A stretch of DNA of 64,000 nucleotides from Calothrix sp. NIES-2098 (lineage in GTDB: Bacteria > Cyanobacteriota > Cyanobacteriia > Cyanobacteriales > Nostocaceae), in NCBI GenBank assembly GCA_002368175.1, contig AP018172.1:1672001-1736000 (forward strand). Direction: 5' to 3'. Below the pieces are notes generated by a model. That model did not search any database. It was given only the letters and a program-made list of their open reading frames with translations, and was not told the DNA's origin. Below are positions 53,986 to 63,920 of the stretch, one piece after another (within the stretch, counting starts at the first letter, position 1; each line of letters begins with the position of its first letter). A program made the position numbers and the translations under genes.

Positions 53986-55728
53986 ATGCTACAAGGATGG
54001 ATTCAGATAGCATTAACGCTACTAATTGTAGTAGCAATAACTCCATTTTTTGGCAGATATATGGCGCGTGTCTACCAAGAACAGCGCACTTTTCTCGACC
54101 CAATTTTAAACCCAGTTGAACAAGTACTTTACTCTTTGGTTGGCGTTGCAACTAAAGAAAATATGACAGGTTGGCAGTATGCAAGAGCTATCCTGTACAG
54201 CAATGTAGTCATGGGGTTGCTGATATTCTTCATCATCATGAGTCAAGGATGGCTACCCCTCAACCCTACTACAATAGGTGCGCCAACTTGGGATACAGCA
54301 CTCCACACAACCATATCCTTTATTACTAACACCAACCAACAACACTACTCTGGTGAAACCTACCTCAGCTATGCCAGCCAAATATGGGGACTGGGCTATC
54401 ATATGTTCGCCTCAGCCGCGACTGGGTTGGCGGTAGGAATTGCTTTTATTCGCGGGTTAACTGGTAGACCGTTAGGCAATTTCTATGTAGACTTAATTCG
54501 CTCAATCACGCGGATTTTGCTACCTATTTGTATTGTGGGTGGTATTGCCCTGATGGCGGCTGGCGTTCCCGAAACCTTAGCAGGGCCAGTTGTATTCCCC
54601 ACTTTAGAAGATTCTAATATTAGTCAGGCGATCGCACGCGGCCCGGTGGCTCATTTTGAAATCATCAAGCAATTAGGAGAAAACGGCGGCGGCTTTTTTG
54701 CTATCAACTCAGCACACCCCTTTGAAAATCCCAACGGGTTTTCTAACCTAATTGAGATTGTGGCGATGATTTCCATACCCACATCTCTGATTTATACATA
54801 CGGTTTGTTTGCTAACAACACCAAACAAGCTTGGTTAGTTTATGGGATGGTGGCTGTAATCTTTATAGCATTTGTAATTATTAATGCTATTGGAGAATAC
54901 AACGGTAATCCCGCAGTCAATGCACTGCTCTTAAGTACGCAACCGAATCTAGAAGGTAAAGAAGTGCGGTTTGGTTGGGCACAGTCGGCGCTGTTTGCCA
55001 CAGTGACAACAGGGACAATGACTGGTGCTGTTAACAGTATGCATGACTCCTTTATGCCTAACGGTGGTTTTGTCACCCTGTCGAATATGTTTCTGCAAAT
55101 TATTTGGGGTGGACAAGGTACAGGCACAGCTTACTTATTTGCCTACTTGATTTTGGCAGTATTTGCCACAGGTTTGATGGTAGGACGCACACCAGAATTT
55201 CTGGGACGGAAAATCGAAAAGCGGGAAGTGGTACTGGCGAGTTTTTTAATTCTCTTAGTTCATCCCATCGCCATTATGATTCCGGCAGGTATAGCTTTAG
55301 CATTTCCTGAACAACTAGCAGGAATTAGTAATCCCGGTTTTCACGGTTTTGCCCAAGTCATTTACGAATATGCCTCCGCAGCAGCTAATAATGGTTCGGG
55401 ATTTGAAGGTTTAGGAGATTCTCAACCTTCACCGTTGGCGATCGCAGCTGGTGCAAAAACTACCGCAACTGCTTTGTGGTGGAACCTGAGTACTTGCTTT
55501 AGTCTTCTCGCCGGACGCTACATCCCCATTATCGGTTTGCTGTTGCTAGCAGATAGTATGTCCCGCAAAAAGCAAGTTCCTTTCAACGTTGGTACATTAC
55601 GAACTGACACCGGACTATTTACAGGCGTAACCGCAGGCGTAATTTTAATCCTCGGCGCACTGACATTCTTTCCGGTTTTAGCATTCGGCCCCATCGGTGA
55701 AGCTTTTTATCTAGGGCATGGGGGATAG
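53986..55728 (+). CDS. kdpA: potassium-transporting ATPase subunit A
   Basis: The K+-selective channel-like subunit of the KdpFABC pump, 580 aa with about ten membrane helices, which takes up K+ under limitation. Family signatures include [45 protein letters not shown] spacing ([13 protein letters not shown]) and [16 protein letters not shown], which together hold the selectivity-filter loops. The last residues (YLGHGG) are encoded by a GGGCATGGGGG low-complexity tract, so the extreme C-terminus has been replaced by repeat sequence. It is the first gene of kdpA-B-F/G-C. The usual KdpD kinase is absent here. Confidence 0.94.
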   Translation: MLQGWIQIALTLLIVVAITPFFGRYMARVYQEQRTFLDPILNPVEQVLYSLVGVATKENMTGWQYARAILYSNVVMGLLIFFIIMSQGWLPLNPTTIGAPTWDTALHTTISFITNTNQQHYSGETYLSYASQIWGLGYHMFASAATGLAVGIAFIRGLTGRPLGNFYVDLIRSITRILLPICIVGGIALMAAGVPETLAGPVVFPTLEDSNISQAIARGPVAHFEIIKQLGENGGGFFAINSAHPFENPNGFSNLIEIVAMISIPTSLIYTYGLFANNTKQAWLVYGMVAVIFIAFVIINAIGEYNGNPAVNALLLSTQPNLEGKEVRFGWAQSALFATVTTGTMTGAVNSMHDSFMPNGGFVTLSNMFLQIIWGGQGTGTAYLFAYLILAVFATGLMVGRTPEFLGRKIEKREVVLASFLILLVHPIAIMIPAGIALAFPEQLAGISNPGFHGFAQVIYEYASAAANNGSGFEGLGDSQPSPLAIAAGAKTTATALWWNLSTCFSLLAGRYIPIIGLLLLADSMSRKKQVPFNVGTLRTDTGLFTGVTAGVILILGALTFFPVLAFGPIGEAFYLGHGG

Positions 55729-55749
55729 GGCATGGGGCATTGGTTTTAA

Positions 55750-56085
55750 AAGTGCAACTTCCGACATCAAAGCCGCAACTTTCAGGCTCAAAGGTGCAAC
55801 GTTCAGGTTCCAAGGTGCAAATTTCCGCATTAAAGGTGCAACGTTCAGGTTCCAAGGCTCAATCGTCAGGCTCAAAGGCTCAATTGTCAGGCTCAAAGGC
55901 TCAATCGTCAGGCTCAAAGGCTCAATTGTCAGGCTCAAAGGCTCAATCGTCAGGCTCAAAGGCTCAACGTTCAGGTTCTAAGGCTCAACTTTCAGGCTCA
56001 AAGGCTCAATGTTCAGGTTCAAAAGCTCAACGTTCAGGTTCTAAGGCTCAATTGTCAGGCTCAAAGGCTCAATTGTCAGCCTCAA
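55750..56085. repeat. 21-bp tandem repeat array, 16 units, between kdpA and kdpB
   Basis: Sixteen consecutive 21-bp units fill 336 bp of the kdpA-kdpB gap. The core units are AGGCTCAATCGTCAGGCTCA and AGGCTCAATTGTCAGGCTCA types; outer copies have diverged (AGGTGCAACGTTCAGGTTCC). The period is seven codons, so several frames stay open on both strands. One frame from ATG 55718, overlapping the kdpA end, encodes ATFRLKG/SIVRLKG heptads to 55981, and another gives SGSKAQL heptads to 56105. The array may be translated, or may be a transcribed spacer or mRNA structure. Codon logic alone cannot decide, and I treat it as a repeat. Confidence 0.85.
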
Positions 56086-56181
56086 GGGAGCAAAAGACCT
56101 CATAAATTTATCACACAGTTTGTTTTACCAGTTTCTTTTCTACTCCTGTTGTCTTCTTTATCTCCTCAGTTCTCATAATTT

Positions 56182-58335
56182 ATGACAACTAATATAGACT
56201 CATCTCCTTCACCTCGCCCGCCTCGTGTTCCCCAGGGAACACGTGACTCGCGCAGACACACGCCTAAAGCAGATATGCGGGGGCTTTATCAAAGGGCAAT
56301 TAAAGAATCATTTGTGAAGCTGCATCCCCGAATTGCTGTCAAGAATCCAGTGATGTTTGTGGTGTGGGTGGGGACAATTGTTACTTTCTTAGTGACTCTC
56401 AATCCCAGTTTATTCGGTACTTTACAGGTAGATGTCAATCAGCAACGCTTGTTAAATGGGTTAATTACCTTAATTCTGTTTTTTACAGTGGTGTTTGCTA
56501 ACTTTGCGGAAGCTGTTGCGGAAGGAAGAGGTAAAGCCCAAGCAGATTCTTTAAGGTCAACACGTTCTGATACGATCGCTCGGAAAGTTCTTCCCGATGG
56601 TACGATTCAACAAGTTAATTCTACAGAATTACGCCGCAATGATTTAGTGAAAGTCATTGCTAATGACATGATTCCTGCCGATGGCGAAGTGATTCAAGGC
56701 ATTGGTTCGGTGGATGAGTCGGCAATTACGGGGGAATCTGCACCTGTACTCAAGCAACCAGGTACAGATATTGCTAGTTCTGTAACTGGAGGTACACGCT
56801 TACTTTCAGATGAATTAACAATTCGCATCACCGCCGATCCCGGTCAGGGCTTTATTGACCGGATGATTTCTCTCGTGGAAGGGGCAGAAAGGACAAAAAC
56901 TCCGAACGAAATTGCCTTAACAGTATTGTTAGCAGTACTTACTCAAGTCTTCTTAATTGTCGTGGCAACCATGCCGCCCTTTGTCAACTACATTGCTAAC
57001 TTTATCAGTACTGTATTTGGGGCGGAAGCCAGCAACAGTTTACGTGCAGGTGCTAGCGTTGCCATCTTAATTTCCTTGTTGGTAGCTTTAATACCCACAA
57101 CTATCGGTGGTTTACTCAGTGCGATCGGGATTGCTGGGATGGATAGAGTTGCCCAATTTAATGTCATTGCCACCTCTGGACGCGCAGTAGAAGCTTGCGG
57201 TGACATTAACACATTGGTATTGGATAAAACTGGGACAATTACCTTGGGTAACCGCATGGCTGATGAGTTTATCCCTGTAAATAGTTACACAGTTCAAGAT
57301 GTAGCCAGAGTTGCTTTAACTGCTAGTGTATTTGATGAAACACCCGAAGGCAGATCAATTGTCAAACTAGCCGAAGGTTTGGGAGTCAGGGTGGATTTCG
57401 ACTCTAAACAAGCCGAAGGTGTGGAATTTTCTGCCAAAACCCGGATGAGTGGGACTAATTTACCCAACAAAAAGGAAGTCCGTAAAGGTGCAGTTGATGC
57501 CATTAAAGGCTTTGTCCGTTCCCGTGGTGGTCGCATTCCTGATGATGTCGATGCAGCTTATGAGCGAGTTTCTCGTTTAGGTGGTACACCCTTAGCAGTC
57601 TGCCAAGATGACCAAATTTTCGGCGTAATTTATCTCAAAGATATCGTCAAACCCGGCTTAAAAGAAAGATTTGACCAACTGCGGCGCATGGGTGTGAAAA
57701 CTATCATGCTGACAGGTGATAACCGCATTACTGCTAGTGTAATTGCTCAAGAAGCCGGAGTTGATGATTTCATTGCCGAAGCTACACCAGAAGACAAGAT
57801 TAGCGTGATTCGTGGCGAACAGTCTCAAGGTAAGCTAGTGGCAATGACAGGAGATGGTACTAACGATGCACCTGCATTAGCGCAAGCTAACGTCGGGTTA
57901 GCCATGAACTCTGGGACTCAAGCCGCCAAAGAAGCTGCAAACATGGTGGACTTAGATTCTGACCCCACCAAGTTAATTGATTTGGTGACTATTGGTAAAC
58001 AATTGCTGATTACCCGTGGGGCGTTAACTACTTTCTCTATCGCCAACGATATTGCTAAATACTTCGCCATTATCCCCACTATCTTTGCAGCAGCTGGTAT
58101 TGGCGCACTGAATATTATGGCGTTAAAAAGTGCCCAATCGGCAATTATCTCAGCTTTGATTTATAACGCTTTAATTATCCCTGTACTCATTCCCCTCGCA
58201 CTCAAAGGCGTGAAGTTTCGCCCTCTCACAGCCGATCAACTCTTAAAACGCAACATTTTTATTTATGGTGTGGGCGGAATTATTGCACCTTTCATCGCCA
58301 TTAAACTCATCGATGTAATTTTACCTTTGTCTTAA
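56182..58335 (+). CDS. kdpB: potassium-transporting ATPase ATP-binding subunit B
   Basis: The P-type ATPase subunit that drives the Kdp pump, 717 aa. It shows the actuator motif ITGES, the phosphorylation motif [11 protein letters not shown] with Asp near residue 349, [14 protein letters not shown] and the hinge [16 protein letters not shown], with membrane segments on both sides (from about residue 45 and from 610). A Pro/Arg-rich N-terminal 40 residues precedes the first helix. It begins 453 bp after kdpA, an unusual gap filled by the 21-bp array. The next gene starts 19 bp after its stop. All catalytic motifs are intact. Confidence 0.95.
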   Translation: MTTNIDSSPSPRPPRVPQGTRDSRRHTPKADMRGLYQRAIKESFVKLHPRIAVKNPVMFVVWVGTIVTFLVTLNPSLFGTLQVDVNQQRLLNGLITLILFFTVVFANFAEAVAEGRGKAQADSLRSTRSDTIARKVLPDGTIQQVNSTELRRNDLVKVIANDMIPADGEVIQGIGSVDESAITGESAPVLKQPGTDIASSVTGGTRLLSDELTIRITADPGQGFIDRMISLVEGAERTKTPNEIALTVLLAVLTQVFLIVVATMPPFVNYIANFISTVFGAEASNSLRAGASVAILISLLVALIPTTIGGLLSAIGIAGMDRVAQFNVIATSGRAVEACGDINTLVLDKTGTITLGNRMADEFIPVNSYTVQDVARVALTASVFDETPEGRSIVKLAEGLGVRVDFDSKQAEGVEFSAKTRMSGTNLPNKKEVRKGAVDAIKGFVRSRGGRIPDDVDAAYERVSRLGGTPLAVCQDDQIFGVIYLKDIVKPGLKERFDQLRRMGVKTIMLTGDNRITASVIAQEAGVDDFIAEATPEDKISVIRGEQSQGKLVAMTGDGTNDAPALAQANVGLAMNSGTQAAKEAANMVDLDSDPTKLIDLVTIGKQLLITRGALTTFSIANDIAKYFAIIPTIFAAAGIGALNIMALKSAQSAIISALIYNALIIPVLIPLALKGVKFRPLTADQLLKRNIFIYGVGGIIAPFIAIKLIDVILPLS

Positions 58336-58354
58336 TTACGAATTACCAATTGTT

Positions 58355-58609
58355 ATGAAATCGCTCCAAAACTCTACCCAAATAATTGCAGATATTACCG
58401 AAATATTCTCAGACTGGCGTAAACAAAAACTGCCCTTATCCATATTTCTGGGAATGTGCTTCAACCTGGTGGTTGCGCCTGTTGTGTATGCAGCCACAGG
58501 CGAGGAATTTTCTCGCACACAAGCCTGGGCTTTGGGATTGTTAGGACTAGTAACCCTGAGTCTTTCTATCTATTTATTTTTTGTGATGTTTGTACCGGAG
58601 AAATTCTAA
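58355..58609 (+). CDS. KdpF/KdpG-type small subunit of the Kdp pump
   Basis: An 84-aa membrane protein between kdpB and kdpC. The C-terminal helix LLGLVTLSLSIYLFFVMFVPEKF resembles the single-helix KdpF (about 30 aa), preceded by a charged N-terminus and another hydrophobic segment (LSIFLGMCFNLVVAPVVYA). Heterocystous cyanobacteria carry such a longer subunit, called kdpG in Anabaena. It probably stabilises the complex. Its TAA overlaps the kdpC ATG (TAATG), so the two are translationally coupled. Confidence 0.8.
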   Translation: MKSLQNSTQIIADITEIFSDWRKQKLPLSIFLGMCFNLVVAPVVYAATGEEFSRTQAWALGLLGLVTLSLSIYLFFVMFVPEKF

Positions 58610-59253
58610 TGAGTTTTACCAGAGAAGCCAGCAGAGCAATTCGTTCTACCTTTGTACTTTGGATTATTGGCGCAATTATCTATCCATTTATGATGATTGC
58701 TGTGGGACAGATTGTATTTCCCTATCAAGCCAATGGTAGTTTAATCAAAGATAGCCAAGGTCAAGTTGTCGGTTCTGCCTTAATTGGACAACCCTTTAGT
58801 AGCGATCGCTATTTTAACTCTCGCCCCAGCACCACCAGCTACAGCACTGCCGACCCCAAAAAAGATGATGCTAAAGTCTTACAAACAGGAGTTTCCGGTG
58901 CTAGTAACCTTGCTCCCAGTAATTCCGCCTTACTAGAACGCATCAAAGGTAAAGACGATCCCGATCCCAGCAAACGGGTTGAAGGTGATCTCAACCGTTT
59001 GAAAAAAGCAGGTGTCCAACCTACCGCAGATTTAGTCTACACCTCTGGTTCCAGCCTTGACCCCCACATTACCCCTGAAGCTGCTAAAGCACAAATTGCC
59101 CGTGTCGCTAAAGCACAAGAAATTCCACCCCAACAGTTAGAAACTTTAATTAATCAAAATACTGATGGTCGTTTTCTGGGAATTTTTGGTGAGCCAGGGG
59201 TCAATGTCTTGCAATTAAATCTCGCTTTAGATGCTTTAAAATCTGCCAGTTAA
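58609..59253 (+). CDS. kdpC: potassium-transporting ATPase subunit C
   Basis: A 214-aa subunit with one N-terminal membrane helix (WIIGAIIYPFMMIAVGQIVFP) and a periplasmic domain that assists K+ handling by KdpB. Family motifs are SALIGQPFSSDRYFNSRPS, SGSSLDPHITPEAAKAQIARVA and the final GVNVLQLNLALD. The ATG at 58609 overlaps the preceding stop. A charged insertion (KGKDDPDPSKRVEGDLNRLKK in part) is common in cyanobacterial forms. Normally kdpD follows; here 477 bp without a gene follow. Confidence 0.93.
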   Translation: MSFTREASRAIRSTFVLWIIGAIIYPFMMIAVGQIVFPYQANGSLIKDSQGQVVGSALIGQPFSSDRYFNSRPSTTSYSTADPKKDDAKVLQTGVSGASNLAPSNSALLERIKGKDDPDPSKRVEGDLNRLKKAGVQPTADLVYTSGSSLDPHITPEAAKAQIARVAKAQEIPPQQLETLINQNTDGRFLGIFGEPGVNVLQLNLALDALKSAS

Positions 59254-59730
59254 ATCACATCAATTGTGATGGTTACGCCCGAAAAACTCCAGAAATTTAT
59301 CTGTTTTAACTTCCTTAATTGGATGTTATTTGCATCTATTTACTCTAGAAGCTACAAATTTAAATCAACATTCTGGTGGATTGTAAGAAGAACAAAGGAC
59401 AACCCTAACTAATTATCTTTAAATGCACCGCCCTAAGCTAATGGGTATTTAGGTTGTATGATCTGGGCAGGCAAGATGCCCACCCCACAAGAGTTTGGTT
59501 AAATTTAATATGCAAATTAGATGTGTTTTAGCTAATACCAATTCTCCAAAATTCAGCAACAGATCCAAACTCAAAAACCCTTGCTACATATAGCTTTCTT
59601 AATTTTGAATTTTGAATTTTGAATTGGTATTAGTTACCTACATACTGGCTCAATACCTTGTAGAAGCTCAAAACAATGTGATATTGGTGTAACAAACAAG
59701 GCTGCTTGTAGAAAAAAGGAAGCTAATATC
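59254..59730. other. intergenic region after kdpC without a kdpD gene
   Basis: About 480 bp. It contains a run of AATTTTGAATTTTG repeats near 59600-59625, an ATACCAAT/ATTGGTAT pair at 59535-59628 that matches the ends of the dispersed repeat at 23184-23265, and the promoter for the ABC transporter. No KdpD-like frame is present. Confidence 0.5.
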
Positions 59731-61464
59731 ATGCTGAGGCGGACTTTTCCCTCGCCAGAAGCTCTGCGACGCTTACCATTTGGTTTAGCTGATGTGGCTC
59801 TGATTCTCGGTACATTAGTATTAGTAGGACTCATTGCCCGTGTAGGCGCAGGGACGCTAATCAGCTTTGTACCTCCAGACGTTGTACCTAGTGTCAACTT
59901 AGATCCAGTTAATTTGCCATATTATGCAGGGCGTTCAACTCTACGAATGTTTATTGCCCTGTTTTGCTCAACTTTATTTACTTTAATATATGGCTACATT
60001 GCTGCCAAAAGTCGGCGAGCAGAGCGAGTTCTCATTCCCCTTTTGGATATTTTACAGTCAGTTCCCGTCTTGGGCTTTTTATCGATTACAGTCACAGGGT
60101 TTATTGCCCTGTTTCCTGGTAGTTTATTGGGTTTAGAAGCAGCTTCGATTTTTGCGATTTTTACCAGCCAAGTCTGGAATATGACCTTTTCGTTCTACCA
60201 ATCACTGAGAACAGTACCACCAGAACTTGATGAAGCAGCAAGGCTCTACCACCTATCAGCATGGCAAAGGTTTACAAAATTAGAAGTACCTTCCGCAATG
60301 ATTGGGCTGCTGTGGAATGCCATGATGAGTTTTGGGGGTGGCTGGTTCTTTGTCGCCGCAAGTGAAGCGATCAGTGTCTTAAACCAGAAGTATACTTTAC
60401 CGGGACTTGGTTCTTATGTGGCAGCTGCCATTGCCAAAGAAAACTTGTCTGCTTTAGGCTGGGCATTACTGGTAATTGTGGTCATCATTTTATTGGTAGA
60501 TCAACTATTCTGGCGACCGTTGATTGCTTGGGCAGATAAGTTTCGTTTAGAAACAAGCGCAGCCGCAGAAGCACCAGAGTCTTGGCTACTAGATTTAATC
60601 AAAGCGGCGCGACTTCCTAGTTTGATTGCTCAACTATTCACACCAGTAGGTGAAGTTATCAACCGTTTTCTATCATCATTGACACCACCAAGTCCAATCC
60701 ATAAGGTAGATGAAAATCAGCAGGTATTGAGCGATCGCCTCTACAATTTTGTCTTATTAATAGTCATTGGCGCACTTTTAATCACCGGATTGCACTTTAT
60801 TCTGATCGCAGTCGGGTTAGGTGAAGTATTCAAAGCATTTTGGCTAGGGTTACTGACCTTGGGACGCGTGCTAGTGCTATTGATAGCAGCATCACTGATA
60901 TGGACACCGATTGGTGTAGCGATCGGCTTTAACCCCAAACTAGCACGTCTCTTACAGCCAGTGGTGCAATTTTTGGCATCCTTTCCCGCTAACTTTATCT
61001 TTCCCTTTGCTACCCTGTTCTTCATTCATGCCAACATCAGTATCAATTTCGGTAGCATCTTGTTAATGTCTCTAGGCGCACAGTGGTACATTCTTTTTAA
61101 TTCCATCGCCGGAGCCATGAGTATACCTACGGATTTGCGGGAAATGGCAGCAGATGTAAGTTTACATGGTTGGAAACTATGGCGTAAATTGATTATCCCG
61201 GGCATTTTCTCTTCTTGGGTGACAGGTGGCGTTACGGCTAGTGGCGGAGCCTGGAACGCCAGCATTGTGTCTGAGATTGTCAGTTGGGGACAAACCACTT
61301 TGACAGCAACCGGGTTAGGAGCATATATTGCTGAAGCGACCGCAGCAGGTGACTGGCCTCGCATCACCTTGGGAATTGGTATGATGAGTCTGTATGTAGT
61401 TGGTTTAAATCGATTATTCTGGCGAAGGTTGTATCACCTGGCAGAAACCAAATACCATTTATAG
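59731..61464 (+). CDS. ABC transporter double permease, nitrate/sulfonate/taurine-type family
   Basis: A 577-aa inner-membrane protein made of two fused SsuC/TauC-like permease halves (about 1-280 and 330-577), each with several helices and an EAA loop: ELDEAARLYHLSAWQRFTKL and DLREMAADVSLHGWKLWRKL. The linker (about 285-335) is soluble. Such fused permeases need no partner to form a channel. The ATPase gene lies 242 bp downstream, and no binding protein gene is adjacent. AAAGGA precedes the ATG. A low-molecular-weight anion, sulfonate or pyrimidine-like substrate is plausible from the family. The SsuA-like protein at the window start is a possible but unproven partner. Confidence 0.82.
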   Translation: MLRRTFPSPEALRRLPFGLADVALILGTLVLVGLIARVGAGTLISFVPPDVVPSVNLDPVNLPYYAGRSTLRMFIALFCSTLFTLIYGYIAAKSRRAERVLIPLLDILQSVPVLGFLSITVTGFIALFPGSLLGLEAASIFAIFTSQVWNMTFSFYQSLRTVPPELDEAARLYHLSAWQRFTKLEVPSAMIGLLWNAMMSFGGGWFFVAASEAISVLNQKYTLPGLGSYVAAAIAKENLSALGWALLVIVVIILLVDQLFWRPLIAWADKFRLETSAAAEAPESWLLDLIKAARLPSLIAQLFTPVGEVINRFLSSLTPPSPIHKVDENQQVLSDRLYNFVLLIVIGALLITGLHFILIAVGLGEVFKAFWLGLLTLGRVLVLLIAASLIWTPIGVAIGFNPKLARLLQPVVQFLASFPANFIFPFATLFFIHANISINFGSILLMSLGAQWYILFNSIAGAMSIPTDLREMAADVSLHGWKLWRKLIIPGIFSSWVTGGVTASGGAWNASIVSEIVSWGQTTLTATGLGAYIAEATAAGDWPRITLGIGMMSLYVVGLNRLFWRRLYHLAETKYHL

Positions 61465-61706
61465 AAACAAATCGAGCTGATTTGTTTTGTAATTTAGCAT
61501 TCCTAATTCAAAAGCTCATTTGAGCTATTCAACTTACGACTTACACAACTGCGACATTTATTGAATATGTTTCAGTATGTAAGTAAGTCGGTTATGACTA
61601 AATATCTTTTCTTAATTTACTTTTAACCTAATACACAAAGTATTCAGAGATGATTGATAGCCTCTCAGCCCTGCAATAGTAAATCAAAGTAAAAAGTAGT
61701 TTAACT

Positions 61707-63065
61707 ATGACAAAAACAGCTCCAACCACAGAGCAAGTCCTAATTGCAGTTGAACAGGTCAACAAAAGTTTTCCCCTTCCTGATGGCAAAGGTGAGTTTA
61801 CAGTTCTGCGTCAAATTAATGCGAAAGTCAATGCAGGTGAGGTTGTTGCTTTGTTAGGGCGTAGTGGTAGTGGTAAAAGTACCTTGCTGCGAATTATGGC
61901 AGGCTTGATTCCTCCCAGTGATGGACAAGTCATTAGCAATGGCAAACCGTTACGCAGTGCTAACAAAGATGTGGCAATGGTTTTTCAAAGCTTTGCCCTG
62001 TTACCCTGGCTAACAGTACAAGAAAACGTAGAACTAGGGCTAGAAGCACAAGGAGTCAGCTTAGAACTGCGACGACAACGCGCTCTTAAAGCTATTGACT
62101 TAGTAGGTTTAGACGGTTTTGAAAGTGCCTATCCCAAAGAATTATCTGGTGGGATGAAACAGAGGGTAGGCTTTGCACGGGCATTTGTGATTGAACCGCA
62201 AGTATTATTTATGGATGAGCCATTTAGTGCCTTAGATGTGCTAACGGCTGAGAACCTGCGGGGTGAAATTGACGACCTCTGGAATGCTGGCAGTTTCCCT
62301 TCTAAAAGTATCTTAATTGTCACCCACAATATTGAGGAAGCAGTATTTTTAGCAGACAGGGTGATTATTTTAGGCGCAAATCCGGGACGGGTTCGCGGTG
62401 AAGTCGCGATCGATTTACCTCGCCCTCACGATCGCACACACCCTCGTTTCAAAGCTTTAGTAGACTATATATATACTGTGATGACAAATCCAGAAGCTGA
62501 AGTCACTGGAGAAGTCACAGTCGCCCAGTCCGATGCACCAAAAGAAAAAATTAAATCGCCCTACTCCCAGACACTACCTCATGCACGAGTTGGGGGAATC
62601 AGTGGTCTTTTAGAATTAATTGTTGAACAGCCAGAAAGTAAGGAAGATATTTTTAAGTTAGCAGAGCGAATCCAACTGGCAGTAGATGACTTGTTGCCAA
62701 TTCTAGATGCTGCGGTCTTGTTAGATTTTGCTGAGGTGACACAAGGTGATGTTCAACTGACTGACATTGGACGTGACTTTGCAACCACAACTATTCTCCG
62801 AAGTAAAGACCTATTTCGGCAGCAAGTTCTGCAAAATGTACCGATGTTGGTCAGTATATTACAAACACTACGAGAGAAACGCATTGGGTCAATGCGGGCA
62901 GATTTCTTTGTAGATTTACTGGATGAACATTTTCCTCACATAGAAGCCGAACGACAATTTGCTACCGCAGTTGATTGGGGTCGTTATGCAGAATTATTTG
63001 AGTATGACTCTAGAGAAGAACGGCTGTATTTACCAGAGCCAATGTTTGCAGAGAGCAGAGAATAG
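61707..63065 (+). CDS. ABC transporter ATPase with AAA-associated C-terminal domain
   Basis: A 452-aa ATPase. Residues about 10-250 are the nucleotide-binding domain of the SsuB/TauB/NrtD type with GRSGSGKSTLLRIMAG (Walker A), QSFALLPWLTV (Q-loop), LSGGMKQRVGFARAF (signature), LFMDEPFSALD (Walker B) and the switch His in VTHNIEEAVFLADR. Residues about 295-445 form an extra C-terminal helical domain, the 'ABC transporter AAA-associated' domain, probably regulatory. It pairs with the double permease upstream, on the same strand. Confidence 0.88.
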   Translation: MTKTAPTTEQVLIAVEQVNKSFPLPDGKGEFTVLRQINAKVNAGEVVALLGRSGSGKSTLLRIMAGLIPPSDGQVISNGKPLRSANKDVAMVFQSFALLPWLTVQENVELGLEAQGVSLELRRQRALKAIDLVGLDGFESAYPKELSGGMKQRVGFARAFVIEPQVLFMDEPFSALDVLTAENLRGEIDDLWNAGSFPSKSILIVTHNIEEAVFLADRVIILGANPGRVRGEVAIDLPRPHDRTHPRFKALVDYIYTVMTNPEAEVTGEVTVAQSDAPKEKIKSPYSQTLPHARVGGISGLLELIVEQPESKEDIFKLAERIQLAVDDLLPILDAAVLLDFAEVTQGDVQLTDIGRDFATTTILRSKDLFRQQVLQNVPMLVSILQTLREKRIGSMRADFFVDLLDEHFPHIEAERQFATAVDWGRYAELFEYDSREERLYLPEPMFAESRE

Positions 63066-63151
63066 TCCGGAGATGGGAAATATTCTTGACCCCTGATGAG
63101 GTTGCTTTAATAAATCGCTCGAAAAATATTTAATGTAGACTTTATATTAAT

Positions 63152-63526
63152 TTACAAAGTTTCTAAATAGCTTAAAAGGTCTGCCATTTCCTGAGCGCTA
63201 GGTTGGAACTTTGGCATGGGTGGGGTTTCTCCACTAATCACTTGATGTATTAAGCCATACCGAGACTTGTGCTTGGAAACTCCTTGCAAACTTGGGCCTA
63301 CTCGCCCATCTGCTTGCCAGCCATGACAACCAGCGCAATTAATTTGAAAGATAGCGTTTCCTTGCAATGGGTTTCCTGTGAGCGAGAGCACACTCTTGAC
63401 ATAGGGATCGGAAGCTTGAACCATTTGAACACCAAAAATGCCCAAAGGGATTGCTAGCAGTATGGCCAGAGCCAGCAAAGCGATCCGCTGAATAAGAGTT
63501 TCAGGTTTGGTAATCTGGTTATCCAA
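63152..63526 (-). CDS. cytM: cytochrome c, CytM type
   Basis: A 124-aa membrane-anchored c-type cytochrome. A hydrophobic N-terminal helix (LLALAILLAIPLGIFG) precedes one haem domain with CAGCH (Cys59, Cys62, His63) and the Met ligand in TPPMPKFQPSAQEM. The combination INCAGCHGWQADGRVGPSL and QVISGETPPMPKFQPS is typical of cyanobacterial cytochrome cM, a protein affecting electron flow between photosynthesis and respiration. The start codon is TTG, with only a weak ribosome site. It is divergent from petG, the usual cyanobacterial arrangement. Confidence 0.85.
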   Translation of the reverse strand: MDNQITKPETLIQRIALLALAILLAIPLGIFGVQMVQASDPYVKSVLSLTGNPLQGNAIFQINCAGCHGWQADGRVGPSLQGVSKHKSRYGLIHQVISGETPPMPKFQPSAQEMADLLSYLETL

Positions 63527-63730
63527 AAGGTTTGTAGTTAAAGTTGTGCTAAAAGTTTTTCATTTCCTACACATAGCTTAAAAGTTCTTGATTCTGTCTG
63601 CAAGCGCAGAACATGATTTTCTTGTCGCTACTAACTCTCTAAAACGCTGACGGAGGCTGGATTCATCCTTAATTTGGTAAAATCAAAAACAGGAAACGAA
63701 TCTTTAATAATTGCAAAGAGGAGATTTACA

Positions 63731-63844
63731 GTGGTTGAACCCCTGCTCTCAGGTATTGTGCTTGGTTTGATTGTGGTTACTCTATCTGGTCTGTTTTACG
63801 CTGCCTACAAGCAATATAAGCGCCCCAACCAGCTAGGAGGCTAA
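63731..63844 (+). CDS. petG: cytochrome b6f complex subunit PetG
   Basis: A 37-aa single-helix thylakoid membrane subunit required for assembly of the cytochrome b6f complex. The sequence [20 protein letters not shown], then [11 protein letters not shown], is highly conserved in cyanobacteria and plastids. Translation starts at GTG with GAGGAG about 8 bases upstream. The gene is too short for a 60-codon cutoff. A long inverted repeat lies 17 bp downstream. Confidence 0.97.
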   Translation: MVEPLLSGIVLGLIVVTLSGLFYAAYKQYKRPNQLGG

Positions 63845-63860
63845 AGAGGCAGAGGGGCAG

Positions 63861-63910
63861 GGGAGCAGGGAGAAGAGGAGAGAGCTTCCTCCCCTCTTCT
63901 CCCTGCTCCC
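63861..63910. terminator. long inverted repeat after petG
   Basis: A perfect 18-bp stem pairs 63861-63878 with 63893-63910 around a 14-base loop. It is purine-rich on one side (GGGAGCAGGG) and pyrimidine-rich on the other. It lies between converging petG and a probable rsmD gene and may terminate both; there is no U-run. The stem sequence is also typical of dispersed CCCTGCTCCC-type repeats. Confidence 0.6.
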
Positions 63911-63920
63911 TATACTCTCC

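Noticed and set aside
55619..55959. Minus-strand frames with repeated SLTIEP and EPERCTF units
   Set aside because: They are the reverse side of the 21-bp array; any 21-bp repeat without a stop stays open, so openness is no evidence of coding.
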